Positions 52,352 through 63,629 of a stretch of DNA of 64,000 bases are shown one piece after another. The position numbers and the translations under genes are program-made. Source of the DNA: Acanthosepion esculentum (taxonomy: Eukaryota; Mollusca; Cephalopoda; Sepiida; Sepiidae). Position 1 is the first letter of the stretch. Each line of letters opens with the position of its first letter. The DNA lies in assembly GCA_964036315.1 (NCBI GenBank), contig OZ038498.1, positions 12,367,850 through 12,431,849 on the forward strand. The letters are read 5' to 3'. The notes beneath the pieces were generated by a model that worked only from the letters and a program-made list of their open reading frames with translations, made no database searches and was not told the DNA's origin.

Positions 52352-54300
52352 ATCTGTAAATCTGACGCATCTGATCTTCCTTATTATTTTACTCTGTGGG
52401 AAATAAATCATATAGGCCGGACTTGTTTTGTCATAGCCAATGAATATACCTCTTTCACTTTTTGGATCTAGTTTTGCCCTGTGGTTGACATATGTGTTGT
52501 AAATTGTACCAAAAATATGCATACCACTTACGTTGGGTTTGTAGTTCGTATAAGTCTCGTAGGGAGTCTTTTTAATGTTACTATTATAGCAACGGTTTCT
52601 TATATATACGGCTGTATTTAATACATAGACTCACAAATTTTTGGGTAACTTAGATTCTATTAGCAAACATCTAGCCATTTCTAAAAGAGTCCGCCAACTA
52701 CGTTCAGCGATTCCGTTCTGGTGCAGGGAATAAGGACTGGTCATCTCATGTTTAATGCTTTCACTTATTAGGACGTTTTCGTAATCATCAGAAGTAAATT
52801 CTCCACCATTATCTCTTCTAATTATTTTCACTTTTCCATAAGGTGAAATATCAGATAAATACATTCTTGTAACTTGTAGGGTATCAGATTTGTTTTTCAG
52901 AAAATATATCATAATAAGTCCTGAATATTCGTCAACAAAGTTTACTACATATGTATAGGTGCCAATACCCATTGGTGAAATTGAACCCGCTAAGTCGCAA
53001 TAAACTCTGAACAAGATGTCTGTTGATTTTGGGATTTGATCCCTATTTCTATATTTCGTCATTTTCCCTTTAATACACGTCTCACAATGTTGTAAGCCCT
53101 TTGGAGATGTAATGTTCATTCCAGTGACGAGTTCTTGCAATCTTTTAACATCCGAATTATTACAGTGGCCTAATATTTTATGCGAAGTCATTAAGTCGTG
53201 GGTGGCTGTTTTCACAGATTTAATACTCTTCAAATAATACAAACGTCCATTTTGTTGTATATTAAATTCAGTTCCGTCTGGGTATATTAACTTTGAATTG
53301 TCTCGGTGAAAATTAACTTTAACACCAATTCTAACAGAAGACTGATCCGAGAAAATATTTTGTTTAAATTTAGGGATATATAAAGCCCTTTTTAATAAAC
53401 ATTCACAAGTATTTCCTTTAGTATCTCGTAAATAAATACAGGCTGTGCCTCTTCTTTAAACTAAATTATTAGCTCTGGTACCGTCAGCCAACTCAATAAA
53501 GTGGAAATCTGGCTCGAAGTTGGGGTCAAAATTAATAAATTTTCTTTCATCTGTAATTACATGATTTGTCGCACCCGTGTCGACTAGGTAAGAATTATAA
53601 CTATTGGGTATAGTATCCAACCCAAACGAAAAAGCTTTTACATTTTTACAAAAATCACTACTTGTATAAAATTGAAATTTTGCACGTACATGCCCGGCTC
53701 TTCCACAACGAAAGCAGATAATATTTGATTTTCTATTATTATTGTTCCTGTTGTTGTTGTTGTAATAGTTGTTTTTAAGCCCCTTGTTTTTAATATCATA
53801 ATTCCTAGTCTGGTAGGTTTGAGGGACTGGTTTTCTGAATTTTTTAAATGACGTTCTCAGTTGCATTACGCTATTTCCTTGATTTGGGGGATTACACATT
53901 TTTTCAGTTTCTTCATAATTACGTAACGCAATTTTAAACTCAGTGAAAGTTCATTTTTTATCTTTATGACTGTCGTGAATGGTTTGAATATCGCTGGTAA
54001 TCTCTTTAAAACCATGGCTATTAGCGGTCCATATGAAATAGTCTCACCTGCCATTTTTAAGGCATTTGTGACATTCTCAGTTCGTATAATATAATCTGTT
54101 ACGGATTCATTTTCTCGTCTCCTTAACGAGGTTAATTCAGTATATAAAGCAATAATTTTGGGTTTACCTTTTGACAAGTAATGTTCACGCAATATTCTTA
54201 AAGCTTGGCGGCCGTCGTCCCTGGCTTCTCTCATTATTAAAGACAAACTCCTGTCATCCAGGCATTGTATTAATTCGGCGAACACAGTCGCATTTCTTCT
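52352..54300 (-). pseudogene. Copia-type element, second copy: gag to integrase
   Basis: Gag core from about 54300 (ATVFAELIQCLDDRSLSLIM), zinc-knuckle region 53720-53680 (CFRCGRAGHVRAKF, last Cys changed to Phe), protease YLVDTGATNHV at about 53590. Integrase 53242-52631 has the HHCC domain (HKILGHC..HCETCIKGK), D in VYCDLAGSISPMG, D in RRDNGGEF and E in GIAERSWRTLLEM. A stop follows LPKNL, and the tail (IFIGYDKTSPAYMIYF) ends at FTDSFEQ, where Penelope-like sequence takes over. RT, RNase H and the 3' LTR are missing. The gag-to-knuckle frameshift is the same as in the first copy. Confidence 0.85.
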
Positions 54301-54309
54301 GATCAATGA

Positions 54310-54581
54310 AACAACGTTAAAGATTAACACTCACATGTCAGACACTCTACTGAATCTGTCTATATCGCCAATACCACCAGCAGAGGTTCCGTAATTCTTC
54401 AGTCTTCGATATCAAATGCTGGCAGTGAATATTCCGGAAAAAAACATGGCCGCCTTTATACACGTCCTATTAAATATTTTGAGCCTTCTGATTGATTAAA
54501 TCTTCTATTGGTGAACTATAAAATGAGTCAGCTCATTTTGGCTGGCTCACTAGTACACCAGCGTACCCAAAAACTCCAACA
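54310..54581 (-). repeat. 5' LTR of the second copia copy, 3'-truncated
   Basis: Starts TGTTGGAGTTTTTGGGTACG at 54581 and keeps CCAATAG, TATAAAGGCGGCCATG and GTTGTTTCATTGA. It breaks off there and joins gag coding sequence directly, so the end of the LTR, the primer-binding site and the gag start are deleted. Confidence 0.8.
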
Positions 54582-54589
54582 AAAGGCAG

Positions 54590-57010
54590 AGCAGCTCTCA
54601 ATGAAAAAGACATTGAAGAAGGAAATCAAGCGACAAAACTGAAATCATTCGCCCATCTAGAAAAACAGAAGAAAAATATCTACGAAGGAATTGAAAACCG
54701 AAGATATAAAAAATGTAGAAGAGTAACCAAAGACAGGACATAAAATAAGTAAGGAAACTACATTCAAGAGCACAGATCGACGACACGAACGCGCATAATC
54801 GATCATAATTGGTTATAAATCGATCATAATTAAATATAATCGATTATAATTGGTTAGACAAATGCCTCAGAATATTCAACATTGGTAAATTAGTATGAGT
54901 AATCCTAGTTAATTCTCTAAAAAATTGGAACGTAAACATATGACCGATGGAGGAGAATTCTTAGCTGAGGTAAATACTGAAATATGTATTTTTCAGGTGG
55001 ATTTTCTCTCCGCCGTCAAAATCATGATGCCACTAAAAATAAAATTACGAAACCGCCAAAAATAACAATTCTCCAATGCAAAGAAAAAACCCAGTCATGT
55101 TTATGGACGAGAGATAGAATTGGTTACCAAATGTAAAAAGTCGAAAACTTGATCTGCATAGCAAAAAGATTCAATGATATGTTGGAATGGGAATTGGTCT
55201 AGACAAATGTTAGTAATGCATAGGGGACAGACTGGGTTCTATAGCCTTGGTTGGCATCTGGTCTATAAGGACAACTCTGAATTCAAACCCGGAGTGGAGC
55301 CCCGAAGGCGGATGGACGGCACTTTGTGCTACCTTCCGGCAACTGCAGCCGCATTGGTACCAAACTGTATTGGTTTATCCTCTCCTTTGGACTCTACTAG
55401 CAAGGCCGAGAGGGGGAACTAGACGTCTGGGCAGCCCTAGTTCTCCATATGTCTCGCCCAGGCTCGTAGCGCACCGCGCTACTCCATCGTCTCTCGAGAC
55501 GGACGGATGCCGACGACATAGGGGAAGAATAGTTCACAAGTGGAATCAACAGACATGAATAAGAAAAAAAGTACTATAAATACCTCGGAGGGCTCGAATA
55601 GAACGTAGAAAAATGAAACAAAATAAGAAAAGATTATCTTAGGGGAAGAAGGAATATTCTTGAAGTTAAAACCTGATAAAAAGAATGAGCACCTGGACAG
55701 TATCGATACGCAAGACCGAGGTACAATAGATCAATGGACTAAGAAAATCATGAAAGCACAGAAAGACATATCCCAAAGATAACATTGATGTATCATATGT
55801 GAAAATAGGTAAAGAAAGCATTATTATAAAAGAGCCTGTTCAAATAGTCAAAATAGGATTGAATAAATATGCACAAAAAATGCGAAGAAAATGTAAAATA
55901 TTCCTACAACATGAAAAAAACAAACAAGAGGAAATGACTCTCAAGGGAAGGAAAATGCACAAGAAAATATTACACAGAAAATATCGTTGTTGAAAAAACA
56001 TAAATATGTTTACGAAGAAGACAATTGAAAAGAGAAACAAAATCCTCCATCTTTGGTTTGAGGATAAATGCGTTATGAAAAATCTCTTCAAAGCTAGAAT
56101 TAACAAAGCCGACGCAAATTTGAAGATGCTGCCTTCTGTAGAGAAATAAATAATACATTATGCAACAATATAAGTGAATTTCACAAACTGGGCGAATAGA
56201 ATAGAAGAATCGGCTCAATAGACGAGTTTAACAATGAATACAAACAGTATCAGTACCACGCAGAGAGTCTCATAGAAAAGAAAAATATACCAAAATAATT
56301 TGGAAGTCTGACACCCATACCGACATTCAAACGAAAAGATTGGATTTAATAATCGGAAATAAATGTTTCAGTTTACCACAGTGGGAACGTAAAGAAGATG
56401 GAGGATTTAGAAAATATAGACCTTGCTTTAAAGATGAGAAAGCTATGGAATATGAAGTTTAGAATCGGACCCATAAGAGTGGAACTTTGTTCAAAACACT
56501 GAAATTGAGATTAGATTATTCAGAAATATGAGAAAGACTTGAAATCGTAAATCAAGAGAAAAAACTACAATTATTTGCCCACCATTTCCTTAATTAGAAA
56601 AATAGATGAAATATATCACCGAAGGAATAGAAAATCGAAGAGATAAAAAAAATGCATCAGAGTAAACAAAGAAGCGAATAACATGCTGCCGATGACCTTG
56701 CAGGACAAAAATAAGGAAAGAAGCTACATTCAATGGCATAGATCGACAACACGAACGCAAATAATCGCTCATCATTTGGAAGTTTGACACGCACACCGAC
56801 TCTATCATTCAAACGAAAAGATTGGATTTAATAATCGGGAATAAATGTTTCAGTTTACTACAGTGGGAACGTAAAGAAGATGGAAGATTTAGAAAATATA
56901 GACCTTGCTTTAAAGATGAGAGAGCTATGGAATGTGAAGTTTAGAATCGGGCCCACAAGAGGAGAATTCTGTTCAAAACACTACGAGAAAGCTGAAATTG
57001 TAAAGATGGA
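54590..57010 (+). repeat. Low-copy retroelement-like repeat with internal duplication
   Basis: 56330-56490 and 56815-56975 are about 93% alike (TTGGATTTAATAATCGG, CAGTGGGAACGTAAAGAAGA, AAATATAGACCTTGCTTTAA). 54640-54780 resembles 56580-56760 (GAAGGAATWGAAAAYCGAAG, CATAGATCGACRACACGAAC). Coding-like scraps occur in several frames. The family is not recognised; a decayed LINE is likely. Confidence 0.55.
55220..55540 (+). repeat. GC-rich insertion, possible SINE
   Basis: A sharply GC-rich block (CCGGAGTGGAGCCCCGAAGG, GGACTCTACTAGCAAGGCCG, CTCGCCCAGGCTCGTAGCGC) within AT-rich DNA, open in two frames, no protein family recognised. Base composition suggests a separate insertion. Confidence 0.4.
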
Positions 57011-57029
57011 TACTAAAAAAAAAGTGCTG

Positions 57030-57225
57030 GCTAAGCAGATAACCAATCTAAATGAACAAACATTTAAAATGTTCAATTGCCGCCCTTCTAAATGGAACTA
57101 GATAACCTATTAGTTGCTTGTGGTATCTCACTGGAATTCGATTTTGGACACTGCCCTCTTAGAAGACTGTCGCCGACAGCAAAGATGCATTTAGGATGAG
57201 AAAGAAGCGGTGATACTTGCTTCCA
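57030..57225 (+). repeat. Left arm of a 3-kb-spaced inverted repeat
   Basis: GATAACCAATCTAAATGAAC to GATGCATTTAGGATGAGAAA is inverted at 60262-60460 with about 85-90% identity. Confidence 0.85.
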
Positions 57226-57272
57226 GTTTTCAGTGAAGACCACCAGAAATCTAGTTTGTACATATACATGCA

Positions 57273-57274
<2 letters not shown>

Positions 57275-57313
<39 letters not shown>

Positions 57314-57332
57314 TATTATTATTATTATTATT
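57275..57332. repeat. (AAT)n-(ATT)n palindromic microsatellite
   Basis: AAT units turn into ATT units at about 57312, making a perfect foldback. Confidence 0.95.
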
Positions 57333-58839
57333 GTTTCTTTATATTTAAATTTTTATTGAAACTACTTAGATATTTCAGCCTATAAGTATTAATAGGCTAA
57401 AAAAACATTTTATTACCATGTCTCTTCAGGAGGTAAGCAATCATTGCTGTCCAAAGATCCATTTTCTTTATTATCTGTGAATTGACATAGGTTCTTCAGA
57501 AAATACTGCGGACTTATTTTAAATCAAGTTATTCATCCCTTTAAACTGGATGACGCCCTAGTTAAATAAAGTCAAATCTTGAGGGAGAAGAGATGGATAT
57601 CCGCCTTTCGCAAGGGCATCACTGCATGGCGACTGTAGAAGATTCGATCAGAAATTGAAGTCGACATTTTCCACACCTATAACCGTCACCTGAGCTGATG
57701 TAAATCTAATGCTATAAATGTACATAAACAATAGAACCAAATGATCGATTGGGAAAAGTAAATTTATGCGGTTAGACATGATCGTCTGTTAATGGTAAAG
57801 CCCTTGTAGTTCAAGTGTTAGAGCTGCTGTACGGAAAAACGCATTTCCAAAGAGAGGCGAGACCGAGAATTTGTTTAAGATGCGCACGTTTTACGAATGA
57901 TGGCTGTAGACTGCTGGTCTGAGAACGAGTGATGAAAAGTTATTCATTCAAAAATACGCTCTTAAGTAGGCGCCCGAGGGGGTCGTCAGTGATGTTATTT
58001 GATTTGGTTCATCAGGGAGCTTCGGGCCTTTCAACATCATACTCCCCATCACCAAATCGACCCAATCAGGGGAGATCAATCCCTGATCCCCCCTCTCAAT
58101 CAAACGCTAACAGCTACTCAGGCCTTTTAATGAATTAGACAAAGAAAGACCACGTTTTCCGCACACCTGATTGGATGTTTGTAACAACCAATCCGCTGCG
58201 CGAACTATTTTTTAAATGGCCCACGGTGGGGACTGGCTTCTTTTCTTTTTTTCGGTGGATAGCAGTTTCAATGGATAACCGAGGAGGTAATCTTAATGTT
58301 CCTAATTTTAACCCTTTTTTCTTAAGTATTGTATAGTTTACATATTTGACCTTTTTATTTTATTTGTGCTTTTTTTGGGGGGGGGGGAGTACACTTAAAC
58401 TCAACCCTGCTATCACATTTTATCTTTTAACCTGATTCTGAACATTATTACAGGTTAAAATTAAATGGATGTATTCGCAAAATTAAAATAAAGTTAACGG
58501 AGTAAAAAATATTTAAACGTTGGAAATAACTCAAAATGTCTCCTGTTATAAATGTTTTCAATCATTGTTTACTTACGTTTATCAACCTAGTCTGAATAAT
58601 TATGAGAAAAAGCAACTATAATTAATATGAAATACCATTCAACAAAATAATATTTAACAGTGCTTCATCTAATAGCATTTCGAGATAATATTACGAGATT
58701 ATGCGTTGTTTGGCCATCGTGGGTGATACAAAAGATGTCGAGACAATCGTATGTACACACCTGTCGTGTCTCATATTAATAGCATGAACTTAACCTCTAA
58801 AAATAAAATACATTTGTACTAAATAAATGGATAAAAATT
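57333..58839. other. Unassigned stretch with a GC-richer, promoter-like segment
   Basis: 58140-58290 contains GATTGGATGTTTGTAACAAC with an inverted CCAATC, then a TTTTTTAAATGG box and ATGGATAACCGAGGAGGTAA, where an ATG precedes a possible splice donor (GAG/GTAATC). A (G)n run lies at 58378-58388. No downstream exon is recognised. Confidence 0.3.
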
Positions 58840-60065
58840 TCATGATGTCAACGAATGCTCAATGTCACTTTCGTAATGCTCGTTGTTGTAGAGACTTTGT
58901 AATCGAAGATACAACTACAGTAACGATATAGATACAACTATAGTGTCAGACGCCTTCGAAATACACTCAAACTAATAGTACTTGCTAGAAAATACTCGCT
59001 CGAATAGTAACCAAAGAGTAGAGATCCGAATAGTAATCTGTATAGTGATCAGTATAGACAAATAGTATAGTGAATAGTATAGCGAATAGCGATTCGTATA
59101 GTAATAGAGGATAGAGTAGAAATAGCGATTCGTATAGTAATAGAGGATAGAGTAGAAATAGCGATTCGTATAGTAATAGCGGATAGAGTAGAAATAGCGA
59201 TTCGTATAGTAATAGAGGATAGAGTAGAAATAGCGATTCGTATAGTAATAGAGGATAGTGTAGAAATAGCGATTCGTATAGTAATAGAGGATATAGTAGA
59301 AATAGCGATTCGTATAGTAATAGAGGATAGTGTAGAAATAGCGATTCGTATAGTAATAGAGGATAGTGTAGAAATAGCGATTCGTATAGTAATAGAGGAT
59401 AGAGTAGAAATAGCGATTCGTATAGTAATAGAGGATAGAGTAGAAATAGCGATTCGTATAGTAATAGAGGATAGAGTAGAAATAGCGATTCGTATAGTAA
59501 TAGAGGATAGTGTAGAAATAGCGATTCGTATAGTAATAGAGGATATAGTAGAAATAGCGATTCGTACAGTAATAGAGGATAGAGTAGAAATAGCGATTCG
59601 TATAGTAATAGAGGATAGTGTAGAAATAGCGATTCGTATAGTAGTAGAGGATAGTGTAGAAATAGTGATACATATATAATAAAGGATAGAGTAGAAAGAG
59701 TGATCCGTATAGTAGTAGAGGATAGAGTAAAAAGGGATCCGTATATAATAGAGGATGAAGTAGAAATAGAGATCGGTATCTTATTAGTGGATAGAGTAGA
59801 AAGAGTGATCCGTATATAATAGAGGATAGAGTAGAAATAGTGATCTGTATAGTATTAGAGGATAGAATAGAATGAGAGATCCGTATAGTATAAGTGGATA
59901 GAATAGAAAGAGATATCCCTATAATATTAGAGGATAGAGTAGAGATTTGATCCGTATGGTATGAGAGGGTAGATTAGAAGGAGAGATCCGTATATGCTAG
60001 AGGATAAAGTAGAAAGTATGATCCGTATAGTATTAGAGGATAGAGTAGAAATAGAGACCAATTAG
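58840..60065 (-). repeat. 36-bp minisatellite with conserved flank, copy 2
   Basis: About 30 units of AGCGATTCGTATAGTAATAG plus AGGATAGAGTAGAAAT (59085-59690 very regular, then diverged to 60055). Its flank at 58850-59000 matches 15245-15400 in reverse (GAAGGCGTCTGACAC, GAGCATTACGAAAGTGA). All-open Y/T-rich frames are artefacts. Confidence 0.95.
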
Positions 60066-60261
60066 ACACCACGCTAATTTTCATTTATGCGTTTCTTTAC
60101 GGTCACGTGATCTTCTTAATTCAATAATAGAATCATCCGTGTTTACTCACTGGCGATCTATGTTCAAACTGAAGTGTCGGGAGCGATACTTTATTCCTAT
60201 AATTCCTGTAATGCTTTGAAATAGGAACTGAGTGTGCTCAGCCAAAGCATTTAAATGTCGA

Positions 60262-60460
60262 ATGTATCACCGCTTCTTTCTTATCCTAAATGCATCTTTG
60301 CTGTCGGCGCGCAGTCTTCTAAGAGGGAATTGTCCAAAATCGAATTCCAATGAGCTACCACAAGCAACTAATAGGTTATCTAGCTCTATTTAGATAGGCG
60401 GCAAATGAACATTTTAAATGTTTGTTCAGTTAGATTGGTTATCTGCTTAATTCTAGGCGG
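60262..60460 (-). repeat. Right arm of the inverted repeat
   Basis: Inverted copy of 57030-57225, placed about 200 bp beyond the minisatellite. Confidence 0.85.
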
Positions 60461-60870
60461 GTAACCGAAATGCATTTCTTCCTCAAATGTCACGGTTGGT
60501 TTGAGAAGGAAATGAAAAATGTCAGATCTTCTTAAAATGGTGTCGCTGTTATTTTGGAAAATTGGTCATTCTTTAAGCAAAATGTTTCAGCTTTAAGAAA
60601 AGAATGTGAATAGTTTGGTATTTACGAGTCAACGAAAAGAAAAAGAAACTAACATTCTTCCCTCAACCAACGGGTGTTGTACTGATCGATCTGGCTGTCA
60701 AGATTTTTTCAGATTATATAACGCGTAAATCACTCAAAATATTAATGTGGAAATCCAACAATTTATTGAACAAAGTAACTAATAATAACAAAACAAAAGT
60801 CATTGAAACAAAGCAAGTTCAGTCGACCAATGAGGACAATTCCAGAATAACGTAACTATAAACATTTTTT
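60461..60870. other. Unassigned stretch
   Basis: No recognised feature. Confidence 0.35.
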
Positions 60871-60871
60871 T

Positions 60872-61075
60872 CTATCCTCTGCCAGCCGCTATGATGGAGA
60901 TAGCATTACCTCGAACCGTCGCCAGTGAGACACGCTGCAAGAGCCACACCGTTTCGCGAGGCTCGTTCCTTAATCGAGACGCAATCGCGCCAATCCTCCG
61001 AAGGAACGCCATCGAACGAGGGCCAATAACCCCTGAAGTCTCCACTGCCACAGGAGTAAAAAGAAATCTTTTCAA
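60872..61075 (-). pseudogene. Retroelement polymerase C-terminal fragment
   Basis: The minus-strand frame reads FLFTPVAVETSGVIGPRSMAFLRRIGAIASRL, then PRETVWLLQRVSLATVRGNAISIIAAG. The pattern F.P.A.ET.G..G......L..., then LLQR.S.A..RGNA, ends many LINE polymerases in invertebrates. The fragment is short, GC-richer than its flanks and has no catalytic motif. I am moderately sure it is retroelement-derived and unsure of the clade. Confidence 0.45.
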
Positions 61076-61336
61076 ATGTTAAAAAATGATTAAAAGCCGA
61101 GGAACTTTATCTCTGAGAATCCTTTGGATAATTAAAAAGAAATAGAAAACTAAAATTGTTCCGAATGTTTGTATTTACAGTAGACTCCCTCATATCCGGA
61201 ACCCCTCATATCCGGACATGATTTTGATGTGTATATTTAAACTATTTGGGTGGTATGAAACTGATTTGAATTTTCTGTTTTTCAGGAAATTTACTTTGAA
61301 TAATTACTTATGCTTATTTCCCCCTAATGGCTTGTA

Positions 61337-61597
61337 TTGCGAAAGATGATGGAAATACGAGGAAAGGATGACAACACGACACATCTGCAACAAAATAGCA
61401 ACGAGATGCATGATTGTGATGAAACCTGGACTGAAATTGAAAAAGCTATTGAAAATTTTGTCAGTTTTATGGAAAGAAAGCTAGCATTCAGCTATAACAA
61501 TTGCAATAACGCACGTAGAACAAGAACAAAAGCAAAACGAAATGCGGAAAAAGTTGCGAATGACATTAGAAGAGAAAGAATCATCATGCAACAGTGA
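61337..61597 (+). pseudogene. Possible C-terminal scrap of a pogo-type transposase
   Basis: An 86-codon frame (DCDETWTEIEKAIENFVSFMERK, then RRTRTKAKRNAEKVANDIRRERI), acidic then strongly basic and probably helical. No DDE residues are present. It is assigned only because it sits between pogo-like ends; the C-terminal tails of such transposases are poorly conserved. Could equally be a chance frame. Confidence 0.3.
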
Positions 61598-61804
61598 TTA
61601 AAAAATCCTCGTTACATTATTTGTTTTGCATACGTGGCAGACTTAATTTAATGAATTTTCATTAACATTACATAATTTATTTCTTTTTCCCTAAATTCAA
61701 TTCCGTTATATTTCACTCACCATTATCTTATTTTGTTTAATATGAAACATTGAAAATAAATGTTAAACCTGATTTAAATTCTTTTATTTTAATCTAAATA
61801 TAAT

Positions 61805-61990
61805 CCCTCATATCCGAACTTTGTAACCAATTTCTCATTTCCGGTATCCCTCATATCCGGAAACCCTCATATCCGGACTTTGTAGCCAATTCTTCATTTC
61901 CGGTATCCCTCATATCCGGACTTTGCAACCAATTCCTCATATCCGGAATCCCTTATATCAGGACTTTGTAACCAATTCCTCATATCCGGA
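61805..61990 (+). repeat. Subterminal repeats of the pogo-like element
   Basis: CCCTCATATCCGGACTTTGT plus AACCAATTC recurs about six times with small changes. Confidence 0.85.
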
Positions 61991-62023
61991 ATGCTTTCTC
62001 AGTTCGGTTGTCCGATTCTACTA

Positions 62024-62721
62024 TTTAACAAGGCTAGCTTAGGTCGGCATAAGGCCACATGACTGAGGGATAATTTTGACTGTATTCACTAGTGTAATTG
62101 TCTACTAGGTTGACTTTCTAATCATTTTAGTTAAGTTTACATCTAACGGCTCTATCGAAATACTGTTGTTATTTTTTTCAAAGTTTTTCTATAAATCTTT
62201 TGATCTTGTAATAAGATGGAATGGATGGTTGTCAGCTAAATGGGCACTCATAAACGTGAACGGGGACGTCATAATCAAGAAAGTACAGAAATTCAACTAT
62301 CGAGTTAGTGTAATAATGAACGATGAAGAATGTAGAACATAAATTCGAAGATCCATTGGAATAGCAATAAGTTAAAAATATGATCAGGTAGTGAGTTTAT
62401 CGAAGAATAAAATTAGACCCCAAAACATTTGCTCGACTATTATGTCATATCTAAGCTCTTATGTAGTAGTTAATGCAATACAATTCCCTCAGAAATGAAA
62501 ATAAGGCTTCATATCCCTCTATCGACCAATGTTGACAATTCTCTGGATAAGTTTTAAGGAGAATAGGAACTACAAGGAAAGTAGCGTTAACAAATAGACA
62601 GAGGCAGTTTAAATTTTGTGGATACAGGTTGAGAAAGTATTAGTGGAGAATTGAAAACTCATAAAACAATGAAAAAAAGTGATTTAAGAGGAACAGCGGG
62701 TAAACTAGGTGAAAGGTTTGA
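62024..62721. other. Unassigned stretch
   Basis: No recognised feature. Confidence 0.35.
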
Positions 62722-63265
62722 TCAGTTTGGTTTGGTTTGGTTTACGGCATATCAACCTCCATGGGTTATTTAATGCCGACAAGATTTTTAATGCTGGTAG
62801 AATTTTTTTATCTTCAAAAATGTATTGCTGGTAATAATGTATAGTGGGTAATAATTATTTCCAAAAATGTATTGCTGGTAATATTTTTTCTTCTTCAAAA
62901 ATGTATTGCTGGTAATAATGTACAATGGGCAATAGTTATTTACAAAAATTGTATTGCTGGCAATAGTATTTCCTCGAAAATCTATTGCTGGTAATAATCT
63001 TTCCTCAAGAAATTTATTGCTGGTATTAAAAACTATTTTTACACTTTCATAGTATTTTAAGACAAGTTTAGGAGTTAACTATTTGGCCATATCTGAGACC
63101 ACAAAAAGGGTTACAACTCCCGGTCAGGGTGGACTTGGAAACACCAGCAATTAAGAGGTGTTTCCACGCTTCCTCAAAATCTCCTGATCAGAATCCTTGC
63201 TGTCGGATGTAGTTTATCGTCTTGCCCAGGACGTGGATGTGATTTATTGTCTTACCCAGAATACA
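62722..63265 (+). repeat. Composite minisatellite-bearing repeat, copy 4
   Basis: Block A at 62735-62790 (ACGGCATATCAACCTC, TTATTTAATGCCGACAAG), seven or so degenerate B units (62795-63040, ATTGCTGGTAATA), spacer C (63070-63205), two D units (63208-63262). This is the form with the smallest minisatellites. Confidence 0.8.
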
Positions 63266-63391
63266 TGAAAGTTTTGAGCAAATCCATTCAGGAAGAAATA
63301 CCACAAGGACAAAGAGAGATAAAAGCGGATCAAGTATTGTTCAAATTATAAAATAAGAAATCGTAGAAAACTACAATGGCTTCTTTTTGGT

Positions 63392-63394
<3 letters not shown>

Positions 63395-63423
<29 letters not shown>

Positions 63424-63425
63424 TG
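63395..63425. repeat. (CA)n-(TA)n microsatellite
   Basis: Short compound run. Confidence 0.95.
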
Positions 63426-63591
63426 TGTATATCTTGGCAGCAATTTTTCATTAATGCATGTTTCATTAAATAATATAGACAAGTTTTGTCTATTTATTTC
63501 AAGTAAGTTCCTTTCACATTGTCTGATAAGCTTAATCACATTATCGTTGAAAGACGAAAGGAAAACACCATATTGATACATGTTTAAATCC

Positions 63592-63628
63592 AATCTAAGC
63601 TTTCGGCTTACATAAGCCATTATCAAAG
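63592..63628 (-). ncRNA. Hammerhead-like relic
   Basis: Minus strand: TTGATAA (core changed at two sites), T, stem II GGCTT/AAGCC with loop ATGT, GAAA, AGCTT. Stem II is perfect. Confidence 0.45.
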
Positions 63629-63629
63629 A

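Larger units (their letters stand above)
61178..62023. mobile_element. Pogo/Tigger-like DNA transposon remnant
   Basis: Begins CAGTAGACTCCCTCATATCC after TTA, and the right end read in reverse gives AGTAGAATCGGAC. Both ends carry repeats of CCTCATATCCGGA (two at the left, about seven at 61805-61990), a hallmark of pogo-type ends. Internally only 86 codons remain. Confidence 0.6.

Noticed and set aside
57780..57900. Possible tRNA-like sequence (GTAGTTCAAGTGTTAGAGCTG)
   Set aside because: No acceptor stem or paired arms could be formed; the B-box-like stretch is not in the right place.
58972..59673. 233-codon frame rich in Tyr, Thr, Asn and Arg
   Set aside because: The 36-bp minisatellite period is a multiple of three, so the frame stays open.
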